DNA of 64,000 nucleotides from Nannocystis sp. GTDB taxonomy: Bacteria > Myxococcota_A > Polyangia > Nannocystales > Nannocystaceae. Positions 1 to 7,906 of the stretch are shown here, piece after piece. Position numbers and translations under genes: made by a program. Below the pieces are notes generated by a model, which saw nothing but the letters and a program-made list of their open reading frames with translations, searched no databases and was not told the DNA's origin. Location of the stretch: positions 1,710,001-1,774,000 of the forward strand of contig JADJRG010000013.1 of NCBI GenBank assembly GCA_016712315.1, given 5' to 3'. Positions within the stretch are counted from its first letter, which is position 1; every line of letters begins with the position of its first letter.

Positions 1-44
1 TTTTTGAAGGAGTCATGATGATGGATCAACCATCGTCTTGATGG

Positions 45-74
45 TTGAAGAGGGCGGTCCCAGGGCATTATGCT
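45..74 (+). promoter_or_regulatory. Putative sigma70-type promoter of the first lipoprotein gene
   Basis: TTGAAG at 45-50 and TATGCT at 69-74 are separated by 18 bp. The -10 hexamer ends 5 bp before the ATG at 80, so transcription would begin at or next to the start codon. This is a motif match by eye only. Confidence 0.3.
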
Positions 75-79
75 CGAAT

Positions 80-1282
80 ATGTCTCGCAAATGTCGAGGA
101 TGTTCGAGTGGTTCAGGTGTTGCTTCGGGGCGCGATGTGGTCTGGCTTTGGCAGAATCATCTCCGCTCGGCGCTCGTGGTGCTGGTGTCCGTGGGCGCGG
201 CCTCATGCGCCCATGGCGTGAAAGATGTCGTCTCCAGAGGCGCAGAGGGGGGCGTGGGTGGCAGCTTGACGGGCCTCACGGACCCCGAGAACCGGGAGAT
301 GATGATCCGGCTGCTGCAAGACGAGGGGATCCAAAAGGCGGCGCATGACTTGAGCGCGGCGCTCACCGGCGGGGCGCTCGACGGGTTGACGGAGGAGGAG
401 CGCGGCGTCCGGGTGCGCGAGGCGACGGACTCGTATATCAAGACGGTCGCGGGCTCGCTGCGCGGAGCGCTGGACGACGAGCTCTCGCCTGCCGTGAGCC
501 GGGCGATCAGGGGCGCGCTCGGCGGGGGGATCGCGGCGGCGCTGCGCCCGGCGAACGGCGAGCTGGCGCGGCAGTTCACCGATCAGGTGGTCCGCGGGGT
601 GGTGGTGGCCTTCGCGGAGACGAGCGCCCAAGGCCTGCGCGAGGACGTGGGCCCGGCGCTGGCGAAGGTGCTCGCGGAGGACCTGGGGCCGGCGCTGGCC
701 AAGGTGATCGCGCAGGACCTGGGGCCGGCGCTTCATAAGGCGGTCTATGAAGACCTGCTGCCGGAGATGGAGGGCGCCATGCTCGGCGACCAGGGCGGGG
801 CGAGCGGGGTCTTTGTCAGGGCGATCACCCGGCAGATCGTGCTCGGGGTGAACGACGGGATGAGCGAGCTGGGGGTGTCGCTGAGCCCAAATCGCGAGGA
901 CGGCCTGGGGATCGCGGGGTGGATCCTCTTTGTGCTGGGGGCGCTGCTGCTGGTGCTCGCGGCGCTGCTGACGCGGCTCTTCTTTAATAACCGCGCGCTC
1001 GCGAATGACCGGATCCGCAGCGAGGAGATGCTGGTCAATATTTTGCGGGAGATCAAGTCTTCGGAGTCCGGGGAGATCGAGCCGCCGAAGCTCGCGACCG
1101 TGATCGCTCGTGTGCACCAGCAGGTGCCAGATGTGCCAGACTCGTACATCGCGACGCTGATCGGGCGGGCGCAGCTCCCTCCCCGCGCCCCGGCCGCGCT
1201 GGGGCGGGCCGTGGCGGCCGGGGACGCCGGGATGTCCAGCAAGTCGTCGAAGAAGAGACCAGGTATGAATGATCTGGGTTAG
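80..1282 (+). CDS. Lipoprotein with internal repeats and a C-terminal membrane segment, function unknown
   Basis: I do not recognise the family. A signal sequence ends in a lipobox (GAASC, Cys about residue 43 from this start), so the N-terminus is probably lipidated. The middle holds about 11-residue repeats of the form EDLGPALAKV, here three or four copies, which look helical and amphipathic. A single hydrophobic stretch (about residues 276-302, beginning GIAGWILFVLG) should cross a membrane, followed by a charged tail of about 98 residues ending in a Ser/Lys-rich stretch. A protein both lipidated and anchored near its C-terminus is unusual. The start is uncertain: ATG 80 fits a -10 box just upstream, while ATG 41 and GTG 137 are alternatives; GTG 137 would give the shortest, most typical signal peptide. 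Confidence 0.7.
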   Translation: MSRKCRGCSSGSGVASGRDVVWLWQNHLRSALVVLVSVGAASCAHGVKDVVSRGAEGGVGGSLTGLTDPENREMMIRLLQDEGIQKAAHDLSAALTGGALDGLTEEERGVRVREATDSYIKTVAGSLRGALDDELSPAVSRAIRGALGGGIAAALRPANGELARQFTDQVVRGVVVAFAETSAQGLREDVGPALAKVLAEDLGPALAKVIAQDLGPALHKAVYEDLLPEMEGAMLGDQGGASGVFVRAITRQIVLGVNDGMSELGVSLSPNREDGLGIAGWILFVLGALLLVLAALLTRLFFNNRALANDRIRSEEMLVNILREIKSSESGEIEPPKLATVIARVHQQVPDVPDSYIATLIGRAQLPPRAPAALGRAVAAGDAGMSSKSSKKRPGMNDLG

Positions 1283-1481
1283 GCGCTGAATCGGCGCCTC
1301 CGCGTCGCGACGAGCGCGCCAAATGTGCGTTCCAGCCGCGGAATGGGCCGCGATGGGGCCCCGGCGCCGAGGACGCGATAGCCGCGAGACGAGGCGCTAT
1401 GGGCGGCTTGTAGGGGTTCTTCGCCGACCGCGGCGCGCTGTGCGGCGGGTGGCGGGTGTTCTTCATAACAGAATGAACCAC

Positions 1482-1510
1482 TTGCTAAATTGTCGAGCAC
1501 CGCCAATATT
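1482..1510 (+). promoter_or_regulatory. Possible promoter in the 1283-1581 gap
   Basis: The 299-bp gap before the DUF4398 gene holds no convincing reading frame. It turns AT-richer near 1470-1510, where TTGCTA (1482-1487) and AATATT (1505-1510) lie 17 bp apart. A GGAG ribosome-binding site sits at 1574-1577, four bases before ATG 1582. By-eye call. Confidence 0.3.
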
Positions 1511-1581
1511 GGGCCATCGATAGGCGGGCGGCGCGACCGAATGGTGCGTGGCCCGCCGTCTCCCATTGTGTCTGGAGCCTC

Positions 1582-1941
1582 ATGATCAAACCAAGTGTCG
1601 CGATCTTTAGCCTCGCGCTCGCCTCATCGGCGTGCGCGTCATTTCCACCTCCCACCGACACGGTGGCGAGCTCCCTCGCCTCGGTGCGCGGCGCGGAGGA
1701 GCTCGGCGCGGCCGATGTGCCGCAGGCGGCGCTGCAGCTGCAGCTGGCGCGTGACGAGCTCAAGCTCGCGAATAAGCTGATCGCCGACGGGGAGAACGAG
1801 CGCGCCAAGTCGGTGGCGCTCCGCGCCGGCAACGACGCCGAGCTGGCGATCGCGCTGGTGCGTGAGCACGACGCCCGCAAGGAGTCGAAGCTGGCGAAGG
1901 AGCGGGTCGAGGCCGCGAAGAATCCGGGGGTGTCCCAATGA
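1582..1941 (+). CDS. Small DUF4398-type lipoprotein
   Basis: A 119-residue protein with a signal peptide and lipobox (SSACA, Cys about residue 19), followed by a helical region rich in Ala, Leu, Lys and Glu (LQLARDELKLANKLIADGENERAKSVALRAGNDAELA broken across two helices). That pattern matches DUF4398, a short envelope domain often found beside or fused to OmpA domains. GGAG four bases upstream supports ATG 1582. Its stop overlaps the next start (ATGA), so it should be translationally coupled to the OmpA-family gene that follows. The two products probably act together at the outer membrane or peptidoglycan; that is inference. Confidence 0.8.
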   Translation: MIKPSVAIFSLALASSACASFPPPTDTVASSLASVRGAEELGAADVPQAALQLQLARDELKLANKLIADGENERAKSVALRAGNDAELAIALVREHDARKESKLAKERVEAAKNPGVSQ

Positions 1942-2852
1942 TCCGTGCTCATAAGAACGACAGGAACAATCAAGGTCTCAAGATGAACCTCATGCTGGTC
2001 GCGTCGACCTTGTCGCTCGCGCTCGGCTGCGCGCACGCGGCGCCGAAGGAGCTGGTCGACGCCCGAGGCGTCTATGACCGCGCGGCGTCCGGTCCGGCGA
2101 AGACGTACACGCCCGCGGAGCTGCACGTGGCCAGACAGTCGCTCGACGGCGCGGAGAGGGCCTTCAAAAAGGACGGGGACACGAACCTGGTCCGCGACCA
2201 GGCGTATATTGCCCAGCGTAAGGCGGAGATGGCCGAGGTGCTGGCGAGGATCGTCATGCTGAACCAAGGGATCGAGGTCGCCGACGAGCAGGAGGGCAAG
2301 CTCGTGAAAGAAGACGCGGCGCGCTCGCGCACGGAGCTGGCGGCGGCGCAGGACACGTTGGCCGCAGAGAAGGCGGCCGGCGCGGCGACCGAGAAGGAGC
2401 TGGCGGCGGAGCGCGTGCGCCGGGCCGAGGCGGAGCAGCGGGCGGCGCGCGCGAAGGCCGACCTGGAGAGGATCGCCGCGGTGACGACGGAGGAGCGCGG
2501 CACGGTGATCACGCTGAGCGGCGGGGTGCTCTTCGCGAGCAACAAGTACACGCTGCTGCCGTCGGCGATGGCCAAGCTGAGCCAGGTCGCGGAGGCGCTG
2601 CTCAAGGGCGACCCGGAGGCGATCTTCGTGGTCGAGGGGCACACCGACTCGCAGGGCAAGGCGGGGGCGAACCAAGAGCTGTCGGTGCTGCGCGCGAACG
2701 CGGTGCGCAGCGAGCTGATGGCCCAAGGGATCAGCGCCGACCGGGTCTCGGCGGCTGGGTTCGGCTCCGACCGGGCGATCGCCGATAACGGCTCGCCGGA
2801 GGGTCGGGCGAATAACCGCCGCGTCGAGATCATCGTCAAGCCGCGTCGCTGA
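1938..2852 (+). CDS. OmpA-family lipoprotein with DUF4398-like N-terminal region
   Basis: The C-terminal about 115 residues form an OmpA peptidoglycan-binding domain: FVVEGHTDSQGK, LSVLRANAVRSEL and the NNRRVEIIV end are all visible and carry the usual Asp and Arg ligands of diaminopimelate. Before it lie a DUF4398-like segment and a long Glu/Ala/Arg coiled coil (about residues 110-170). The N-terminus is a lipoprotein signal (LALGC). ATG 1938 overlaps the upstream stop (ATGA); ATG 1983 gives a more compact signal peptide and may be the true start. Role by family: tethering the outer membrane to peptidoglycan. A strong terminator follows. Confidence 0.88.
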   Translation: MIRAHKNDRNNQGLKMNLMLVASTLSLALGCAHAAPKELVDARGVYDRAASGPAKTYTPAELHVARQSLDGAERAFKKDGDTNLVRDQAYIAQRKAEMAEVLARIVMLNQGIEVADEQEGKLVKEDAARSRTELAAAQDTLAAEKAAGAATEKELAAERVRRAEAEQRAARAKADLERIAAVTTEERGTVITLSGGVLFASNKYTLLPSAMAKLSQVAEALLKGDPEAIFVVEGHTDSQGKAGANQELSVLRANAVRSELMAQGISADRVSAAGFGSDRAIADNGSPEGRANNRRVEIIVKPRR

Positions 2853-2872
2853 CGCGTCGCCGCGGGACGAGG

Positions 2873-2915
2873 GCGCCGGGGAGACGTGTATCGGCGCCTC
2901 CCCGGCGCTTTCGTT
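2873..2915 (+). terminator. Rho-independent terminator after the OmpA-family gene
   Basis: Perfect 11-bp inverted repeat GCGCCGGGGAG (2873-2883) and CTCCCCGGCGC (2898-2908) with a 14-nt loop, followed by TTTCGTT. It separates the OmpA gene from the convergent RIO kinase gene. Confidence 0.8.
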
Positions 2916-2938
2916 ATGATAGGGTCGCGGGGCGGCGG

Positions 2939-4192
2939 CTAGGGGTTGGGGTGGTCGCCGCGGGGCTTGCGGCGGCGGCGGCGGCGGGGACGGGCGCCGT
3001 CGGCTCGATCGCCGGGCGCGAACGCGCGGTCCGCGGGCGCAGCGCTCGGGTTCGCCGGCGGGGTCCGCTCGAGGTTCGGTGGCGGCGGGGCGGCGCGACG
3101 GTCGTGCTCCTGCGGCGCGGCAGGGCGGCGGTCGTGCTGCGCTTGGGCGTCGCGGCGCTCGAGGTTGGGTGGCCGCGGTGCGGGGCGGTCGTGGTGGATC
3201 GGCTGCTGGTGGTTGTTGGCGGGGCGCGGGCCGCGCTGCTGCGGGCCGCGTTGCTGCGGGCCGCGTTGCTGCGGGCCGCGTTGCTGCGCGCCGGCGGGGT
3301 TGGGGGCGCGCGGCGGCGGGTTGATGATGACCTCGACCTTGCGGCCGCGTCCGGGCTGGAGGGCGGCGCGTTGGCGCTGGGCGTCGCGCTCGGCCGCGCC
3401 GATCAAGGCGAGCACCTCGCGGGTGTTGGCGGGGCGCGTGGAGGGGGCGTGGCGGCCGAGCAGCTTGGTCTCGGGGGTGAGCAGGTTGCTCTGGTACAGG
3501 TCCCACATCTCTTGGGCGAACAGCGGCGGGCGGCCGAGCGGGGCGTAGCGGTCGAGGAAGCGGTAGAGGTTGTCGACGTCGCGGAGCAGCAGCTTGCGGG
3601 CGCTCTGGTTGCTGGCCGCGTCGACGGCCTGGGGGAAGTCGATGACGACGGGGCCGTCGGCGGCCATCAAGACGTTGAAGTCGGAGAGGTCGCCGTGCAC
3701 GAGGCCGGCGCAGAGCATGCGTACGACCTCGCCGAGGAGGTGATCGAAGATGTGGCGCGCCTCGTGTGGCTCAAAAGACAGGTCGCCGAGGCGCGGGGCG
3801 GGGTGGCCGTCGCCGTCGGTGACGAGCTCCATGACCAAGACGCCGTCGATGTAGTTGTAGGGCTGAGGGACGCGGACGCCGGCGGCTTGCAGGCGGTAGA
3901 TCGCGTCGACCTCGGCGCTGCGCCAGGCGGCCTCGTCCTGCGCGCGGCCGTGGCGGGTGTGCTTGCCCATCGCCCGCTGGTCGCGGCTGTTGCGGGTCTT
4001 GCGGCCCTCGGTGTACTCGGCCCGGTGCTTGAAGCTGCGGTGCTGCGCCTCTTTGTAGATCTTGGCGACGCGTCGCTCGCCGCCGGCGATCACGAGGTAG
4101 ATCTGCGCCTCTTTGCCGCTCATCAACGGCCGTACAACCTCGTCGATGACGCCGTACTCGACCAGAGAGATCAGGGCCTCCGGGGTCCGCAC
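2939..4192 (-). CDS. RIO1-type atypical serine protein kinase with Pro/Gln-rich tail
   Basis: Residues about 1-260 are a RIO kinase domain. Visible are the short nucleotide loop SGKEAQIYLV, the ATP-binding Lys in RRVAKIYK (K44), the catalytic loop LVHGDLSDFNVL (D168, N173) and the metal-binding Asp in VVIDFPQ (D185). RIO1 proteins are ATPase/kinases known from ribosome maturation in archaea and eukaryotes; the bacterial role is little known. The last about 130 residues are low complexity: four RGPQQ repeats, then Pro/Arg/His-rich sequence ending in RPRRRRRRK, which may bind nucleic acid (inference). Most RIO1-like bacterial proteins end near residue 290, so the tail is an extension. ATG 4192 starts directly with the conserved region. 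Confidence 0.88.
   Translation of the reverse strand: MRTPEALISLVEYGVIDEVVRPLMSGKEAQIYLVIAGGERRVAKIYKEAQHRSFKHRAEYTEGRKTRNSRDQRAMGKHTRHGRAQDEAAWRSAEVDAIYRLQAAGVRVPQPYNYIDGVLVMELVTDGDGHPAPRLGDLSFEPHEARHIFDHLLGEVVRMLCAGLVHGDLSDFNVLMAADGPVVIDFPQAVDAASNQSARKLLLRDVDNLYRFLDRYAPLGRPPLFAQEMWDLYQSNLLTPETKLLGRHAPSTRPANTREVLALIGAAERDAQRQRAALQPGRGRKVEVIINPPPRAPNPAGAQQRGPQQRGPQQRGPQQRGPRPANNHQQPIHHDRPAPRPPNLERRDAQAQHDRRPAAPQEHDRRAAPPPPNLERTPPANPSAAPADRAFAPGDRADGARPRRRRRRKPRGDHPNP
3226..3285 (+). repeat. 15-bp tandem repeat inside the RIO kinase gene
   Basis: Four head-to-tail copies of GCGGGCCGCGTTGCT (the first with one mismatch). On the minus strand they encode the RGPQQ repeats of the kinase tail. In-frame 15-bp units can change number without breaking the frame. 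Confidence 0.9.
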
Positions 4193-4405
4193 GCCCTACC
4201 GCTCCGCTCGTTGGTTCATGGGTGGGCCCCGCTTTATCACGGAATTCGGAGGGTGGGGCGGGTGCGCGCTGTGCGCGATCGACGGTCAAGCTCACCCGAG
4301 GCCGCTGCTGGGGCGTAACGTCACAAAAACGGCGTCGCTCGGGCCGTTGGCGCTGATGAGGGTCTGGGCGGGCCGGTGAGGACGCGCGCGCGCAGGGGCG
4401 CGGAG

Positions 4406-4477
4406 TAGGCGGAACAGGGATCGAACCTGCGACCGTCGCCTTGTAAGGGCGCTGCTCTACCGCTGAGCTACCCGCCT
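4406..4477 (-). tRNA. tRNA-Val (anticodon UAC)
   Basis: Full cloverleaf on the minus strand: 7-bp acceptor AGGCGGG/TCCGCCT, D-stem GCTC/GAGC, anticodon loop CTTACAA (UAC, reads GUA-type valine codons), T-stem GCAGG/CCTGT with TTCGATC loop, discriminator A. The outermost anticodon-stem pair is a G-A mismatch. CCA is not encoded. Length 72 nt. It lies just downstream of folK on the same strand. Confidence 0.93.
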
Positions 4478-4491
4478 GAGGGGCCGCGAAG

Positions 4492-5013
4492 CTAACACAG
4501 TTGGTCCGGGATCTTTTTTAAAATTGTTCGCTGGGCCGCGGGGATCTGGGCGAGCAGCTCGCCGACGGTGGCGTGCGGGTGGAGCAAGAGCTCGGGCGCG
4601 AGGGCGGCCAACGGGGCGAGGACAAAGTCGCGGCGGGCGATCTCGGGGTGCGGCAGGGTCAATTTCGCGGTGCCGTGGGTGAGGTGGGCGCCGCCGCGGA
4701 GGATGAGGAGGAGGTCGAGGTCGAGGGTGCGTGGGGCCCATCGATCGCCGCGGACCCGGCCGTGACGCTGCTCCAAGCCGAGGAGGAGGTCGAGCAGCTC
4801 CTCGGGGCGCCGGTCGGTGGTGAGCTCCAACGCGGCGTTCAAGAAGGGGTAGCGGGCGGGGCCGAGCGGGCTGGTCTCAAAGACAGGTGAGACGCGGCTC
4901 AGCGCGACGCCGTGGAGCTGGCCGGCGGCGATGGCGGCCGTGACGGCCCGCAGGGTGGCGAGGCGGTCGCCGAGGTTGGCGCCGAGGCCGATGTAGGCGA
5001 GGTCAGGGGGCAT
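4492..5013 (-). CDS. folK: 2-amino-4-hydroxy-6-hydroxymethyldihydropteridine diphosphokinase
   Basis: Folate biosynthesis enzyme that transfers pyrophosphate from ATP to 6-hydroxymethyl-dihydropterin. Family landmarks are clear: YIGLGANLGDR at the N-terminus, VSPVFETSPLG, YPFLNAALEL, and the signature RWAPRTLDLDLLLI with the two metal-binding Asp residues, then LPHPEIARRDFVLAPLAAL. Length 173 residues, normal for the family. It is the last protein gene of a minus-strand run from queE and is followed 14 bp later by tRNA-Val. Confidence 0.95.
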   Translation of the reverse strand: MPPDLAYIGLGANLGDRLATLRAVTAAIAAGQLHGVALSRVSPVFETSPLGPARYPFLNAALELTTDRRPEELLDLLLGLEQRHGRVRGDRWAPRTLDLDLLLILRGGAHLTHGTAKLTLPHPEIARRDFVLAPLAALAPELLLHPHATVGELLAQIPAAQRTILKKIPDQLC

Positions 5014-5082
5014 CGCGCAGGGGCGCCGCGGCGGTCGCAGGCGCGGGTCGGTTTGCCCGAACTCGACGAGAATTGCGAGCGC

Positions 5083-5412
5083 TCAGAGGGTGATGGCCTG
5101 GCCGAGCTTGGCGCCGACGACGTGAGCGACGGTCGCAAAGAGCTCGTCGCCGGTGCGGGCGGCGACCCATCGATCGGTGTCGGGGTGGTAGTCGAAGTGC
5201 CAGGCGGTGGTGCCCGCGGCCATCCAGATCTGGCCGGCGGCGCTGTGGGCGTTGATGATGAAGCGGGCTCGATCGCGGAAGGCGAGGGTCAAGACGTCGC
5301 CGGCGAGCTGGACGTCGAGGTCGTCGTGCTCGAGCTCGCCGAGGCCCGCGTCGAGGCGCTCGAGGGCGCGGGCGGAGCGCTTGTAAAACAGGGCGGGGTC
5401 GTTGGCCTCCAT
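5083..5412 (-). CDS. cyaY: Frataxin-like iron-sulfur cluster assembly protein (CyaY family)
   Basis: 109 residues from ATG 5412. The fold signature is visible: an N-terminal helix (ALFYKRSARALERLDAGLGELEHDDLDVQLAGDVLTLAF) followed by strands with FIINAHSAAGQIWMAAGTTAWHFDYHP, matching the frataxin core where I-N-x-x-x-x-x-Q-I-W-x-A is diagnostic. Acidic residues in helix 1 and strand 1 are the known iron-binding surface. Role by family: iron donor or regulator in Fe-S cluster assembly. An upstream start at 5448 would add 12 residues that look non-conserved. Confidence 0.88.
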   Translation of the reverse strand: MEANDPALFYKRSARALERLDAGLGELEHDDLDVQLAGDVLTLAFRDRARFIINAHSAAGQIWMAAGTTAWHFDYHPDTDRWVAARTGDELFATVAHVVGAKLGQAITL

Positions 5413-5467
5413 CGCGCGGAGCTTGGGCGAGCTGCGCCCGGCGGTCAATCGCGGGTGACCGACGAGC

Positions 5468-5815
5468 TCACTCGGGAGCGGCGGGGGCGGCGGGGGTCCC
5501 CTCTTCAGGGGTCGCGGGGGTCGCGGGCGCGGGTGGCGCGTCGGCTGGCGGCGCAGCGGGCTTGTCGTCGCGCTCGAAGGCGGGGCTGGCGCCGAAGCGC
5601 TTCTGGGCCTCTTCGGGGGTGAGCTCGATGTACTCGATGCGGCGACCGTCAGGCAGGGTGGCCTCGCGGGTGCGGGGGCCGTCCGCAGGATCGTCGGCGC
5701 TGCCGCTCAGCTCGGCGTCCTCTTGGCTCTTCTTCCAGGCCTGCCAGCCGAAGAAGGAGATCAAGGCGCCGTAGATGACGATGCGGATGAGGATCCCGCG
5801 GCGAGGCAGTCGCAT
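5468..5815 (-). CDS. Small single-pass membrane protein, unknown
   Basis: About 115 residues from ATG 5815 (5851 is a longer alternative). One N-terminal membrane segment (RIVIYGALISFFGWQAW) is followed by an acidic stretch, a short conserved-looking part (GRRIEYIELTPEEAQKRFG) and a Pro/Ala-rich tail. No family recognised. Spacing of about 50 bp to its neighbours suggests co-transcription with the frataxin gene. Confidence 0.7.
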   Translation of the reverse strand: MRLPRRGILIRIVIYGALISFFGWQAWKKSQEDAELSGSADDPADGPRTREATLPDGRRIEYIELTPEEAQKRFGASPAFERDDKPAAPPADAPPAPATPATPEEGTPAAPAAPE

Positions 5816-5863
5816 AGGTAGGACTTTGCAGCAGCGGGCCGGCGCCGGCAAGCCGCGGGTGGA

Positions 5864-6607
5864 TCAGGGGACGGCGGTGAAGGGGATGAGGCGCTCGGTC
5901 GCGGCGACGAAGCGGCTGTCAGGGTGTAGAGGCTCGCCGTCGAGCGGCTCCAGGGCGCTCTCTCGCAGCCGGATGACCTCGACGAGGGCCTCGCAACTGA
6001 CCTTGTGATCAAATTGGGCGTCGGTGGAGGTGAGGGCGCTGGCGGGGACTTGGTGGGCGCCGCTGTCCGCGACGATGGCCTCGTACGCGGCAGCGAAGCA
6101 GGTCTGGCCGTCGATCTGGTCGATGACGAGCACGGTGACTTGTTGATCGGGGGCGGCTTCTCGCCAGGCGACGTCGAGCGGCTGGGCGCGCGAGAGCTGC
6201 GCGCCGGCGAGCGGCGCGGTGACCTCGAGCGGGATCAGGGGGATCGTCGCGAGCACGCGGTGGACCTCGCCGCGCCGTCGCAGCTCGATCCGGTACTCGG
6301 CGCTGGCGCGGCCGATGTTCTGGGCGAAGACGGTGTGGCCGTTCGGCTTGCGGATCGCCTCGGCGCGGCGGCTGTTGACCAAGACCTCGTCGTCGGCGCA
6401 GAAGGGCCGCGCGACCCCGCCTCCGTCGGCCCGCCGGAAGGCGAGCTCCACGCGAACGTTGGTGTCGCTGTCGTCGATCCGGGCGGCGAGGATGACGTCG
6501 GCGTTGTCGACGCCGCAGAGGGTGGCTGGATCGTCGAGCTCGCAGGCGAGGCCGCTCGTGAAGAGGAGCGCGAGGGCGAGGGCGCGGCGTGGAGGGCGGA
6601 CGATCAC
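5864..6607 (-). CDS. Putative lipoprotein, unknown
   Basis: 247 residues, GTG start at 6607. The signal peptide ends in a lipobox-like FTSGLAC. The rest is mostly beta-rich: VILAARIDDSDTNVRVELAFRRADGGG, then a middle segment resembling an Ig-like or C2-like domain (PLEVTAPLAGAQLSRAQPLDVAWREA). A few Cys residues remain in the mature part. No family recognised. It is 33 bp downstream of hemJ on the same strand. Confidence 0.7.
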   Translation of the reverse strand: MIVRPPRRALALALLFTSGLACELDDPATLCGVDNADVILAARIDDSDTNVRVELAFRRADGGGVARPFCADDEVLVNSRRAEAIRKPNGHTVFAQNIGRASAEYRIELRRRGEVHRVLATIPLIPLEVTAPLAGAQLSRAQPLDVAWREAAPDQQVTVLVIDQIDGQTCFAAAYEAIVADSGAHQVPASALTSTDAQFDHKVSCEALVEVIRLRESALEPLDGEPLHPDSRFVAATERLIPFTAVP

Positions 6608-6640
6608 GGGGTTTGATCTCGCTGGTCGCTTAGACCTGGC

Positions 6641-7087
6641 CTATGGGACAGCGCTGAAGGCGGGCTTGACGACCGCCATGATGACGACCAACAAGAGTAC
6701 TACGGTCGGCGCCTCGTTGATGAGGCGGCACTGCCGCGAGGTGAGGAGGCGGCGGCCGGCGGCGAGGTCGCGGCGCACCTTGCCGCTGTAAAAATGGTAG
6801 GCGAAGAGGCCGGCGAGGCCGGCGAGCTTGAGCTGAAACCACGGCTGCGCGAGGTACTGCTCGAACATGCGCGCCCAGAGGAGCAGCCCGAAGGTCGTGG
6901 TGAAGATCATCGCGGGCCAGCAGATCCCGCGGTAGAGGCGGCGCTCCATCACCTGCAAGAGCGCGGTGACCTCGGGCTTCTCCCAATTCTCGACGTGGTA
7001 GACGTAGAGGCGAAAGATATAAAAAAGCCCCGCGAACCAGGTGACGACGCCGATGATGTGGAGGGCCCGCAGCCAGTCGTAGGTCAC
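6641..7087 (-). CDS. hemJ: Protoporphyrinogen IX oxidase, HemJ type
   Basis: 148-residue inner-membrane protein with four predicted membrane helices. HemJ hallmarks are present: a conserved His in the first helix (WLRALHIIGVVTWFAGLFYIFRLYVYH), a Lys in the third (FQLKLAGLAGLFAYH) and RLINEAPT before the last helix. HemJ oxidises protoporphyrinogen IX to protoporphyrin IX in heme synthesis, with a bound heme ligated by the His. GTG start at 7087. It lies between queE and the lipoprotein gene in the minus-strand run. Confidence 0.9.
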   Translation of the reverse strand: MTYDWLRALHIIGVVTWFAGLFYIFRLYVYHVENWEKPEVTALLQVMERRLYRGICWPAMIFTTTFGLLLWARMFEQYLAQPWFQLKLAGLAGLFAYHFYSGKVRRDLAAGRRLLTSRQCRLINEAPTVVLLLVVIMAVVKPAFSAVP

Positions 7088-7161
7088 GCGTCGACCCTAA
7101 CTCAGCCGCGCAGCGATTCTCCAGGCGAGGAGCGCGCGGGCGGTGCGCGCGGCGGCCCGGC

Positions 7162-7881
7162 TCAGGTGCCAGGGGTGTGGCCGAAGAGGGCGATGTGGAG
7201 GCGCTCGCCGAGGCGAAAGCCCCGCTCTAGGCAGACTGGGACGAGCTGGCGGTAGGCGGCGCTGAGGCGCTTTGGGTCGGTGCACTCGGGCATGAGCAGG
7301 ACTTGATGGCGCGATTCGTTGGGGATCTGGAGCTCAGTGAGCAGGGTCTCGATCTCGTCGAGATCGGCGCTGAGGCGCTTCGCGTCGCTGGTGACGACGA
7401 ACTTGAGCTGCCACGGGTAGGCGGCGAGCCAGCGGCGTAGGACCGGCGGGGCGAGGCGGCGTCGCTCGTGGCGCTCGGCCCACTCAGGGTCGCGGGTCCA
7501 CGGGGCGCTGTGCGCGAGCTTGGGGCTGAGGGAGAGGAGGTCGCAGGCGAGGCCGTCGAGCCAGCGGGTGCCGGCGCTCTCGACGGTGATGTGGTGACCG
7601 GCGGCGCTGAGGCGACGGCTGAGCTCGGCGAGGGCGGGGAAGAGCAGCGGCTCTCCCCCCGTGAGCACGACGTGGCGCGGCCCGCGGGCGCAGGCGTCGA
7701 CGAGCTCGTCGAGGGCGCGCGGCTGCCCGGCGCTCTGCCACGAGGTGCCCGGCGAGTCGCACCAGACGCAGCGCAGGTTGCAGCCGGCGACGCGCACGAA
7801 GGTGCTGGGGACGCCGACGAGGGTGCCCTCGCCCTGGAGGGAGCGAAAGACCTCGGCGATCGGCAAGGTCGTGGCGGCCAT
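7162..7881 (-). CDS. queE: 7-carboxy-7-deazaguanine synthase
   Basis: Radical-SAM enzyme of queuosine synthesis that contracts CPH4 to 7-carboxy-7-deazaguanine. Residues 10-41 show the family signature EVFRSLQGEG, TFVRVAGCNLRCVWCDSPG; C34, C38 and C41 form the CX3CX2C cluster site. VLTGGEPLL and a C-terminal LMPE motif follow. Length 239 is normal. ATG 7881 is only 25 bp from the asnS start on the other strand, with a -10-like box 6 bp upstream and no Shine-Dalgarno, so its mRNA is probably leaderless. Confidence 0.95.
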   Translation of the reverse strand: MAATTLPIAEVFRSLQGEGTLVGVPSTFVRVAGCNLRCVWCDSPGTSWQSAGQPRALDELVDACARGPRHVVLTGGEPLLFPALAELSRRLSAAGHHITVESAGTRWLDGLACDLLSLSPKLAHSAPWTRDPEWAERHERRRLAPPVLRRWLAAYPWQLKFVVTSDAKRLSADLDEIETLLTELQIPNESRHQVLLMPECTDPKRLSAAYRQLVPVCLERGFRLGERLHIALFGHTPGT

Positions 7882-7887
7882 GCGGAG

Positions 7888-7897
7888 ATGCTACCCT
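7888..7897. promoter_or_regulatory. Overlapping divergent -10 elements, asnS/queE
   Basis: The minus strand reads TAGCAT (7893 to 7888), ending 6 bp from the queE ATG. The plus strand reads TACCCT (7892-7897), ending 9 bp from the asnS ATG. The two hexamers overlap by two bases within a 25-bp intergenic region, so the pair would share one melting site. Confidence 0.5.
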
Positions 7898-7906
7898 CCG
7901 CGGCCC

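Noticed and set aside
15..41. Mini reading frame with AAGGAG upstream and TGATG overlap to an ATG at 41
   Set aside because: Only eight codons; the promoter at 45-74 lies downstream of it, and the window begins 14 bases before it, so it may be the end of something else.
203..1117. Long reading frames on the strand opposite real genes
   Set aside because: High-GC codon bias opens such frames; they lack family motifs and ribosome-binding sites.
4193..4405. Possible small gene between RIO kinase and tRNA-Val
   Set aside because: No start with ribosome-binding site and no conserved pattern.
7661..7906. N-terminal extension of asnS
   Set aside because: It overlaps queE and the resulting protein would exceed the normal AsnRS length by 82 residues.
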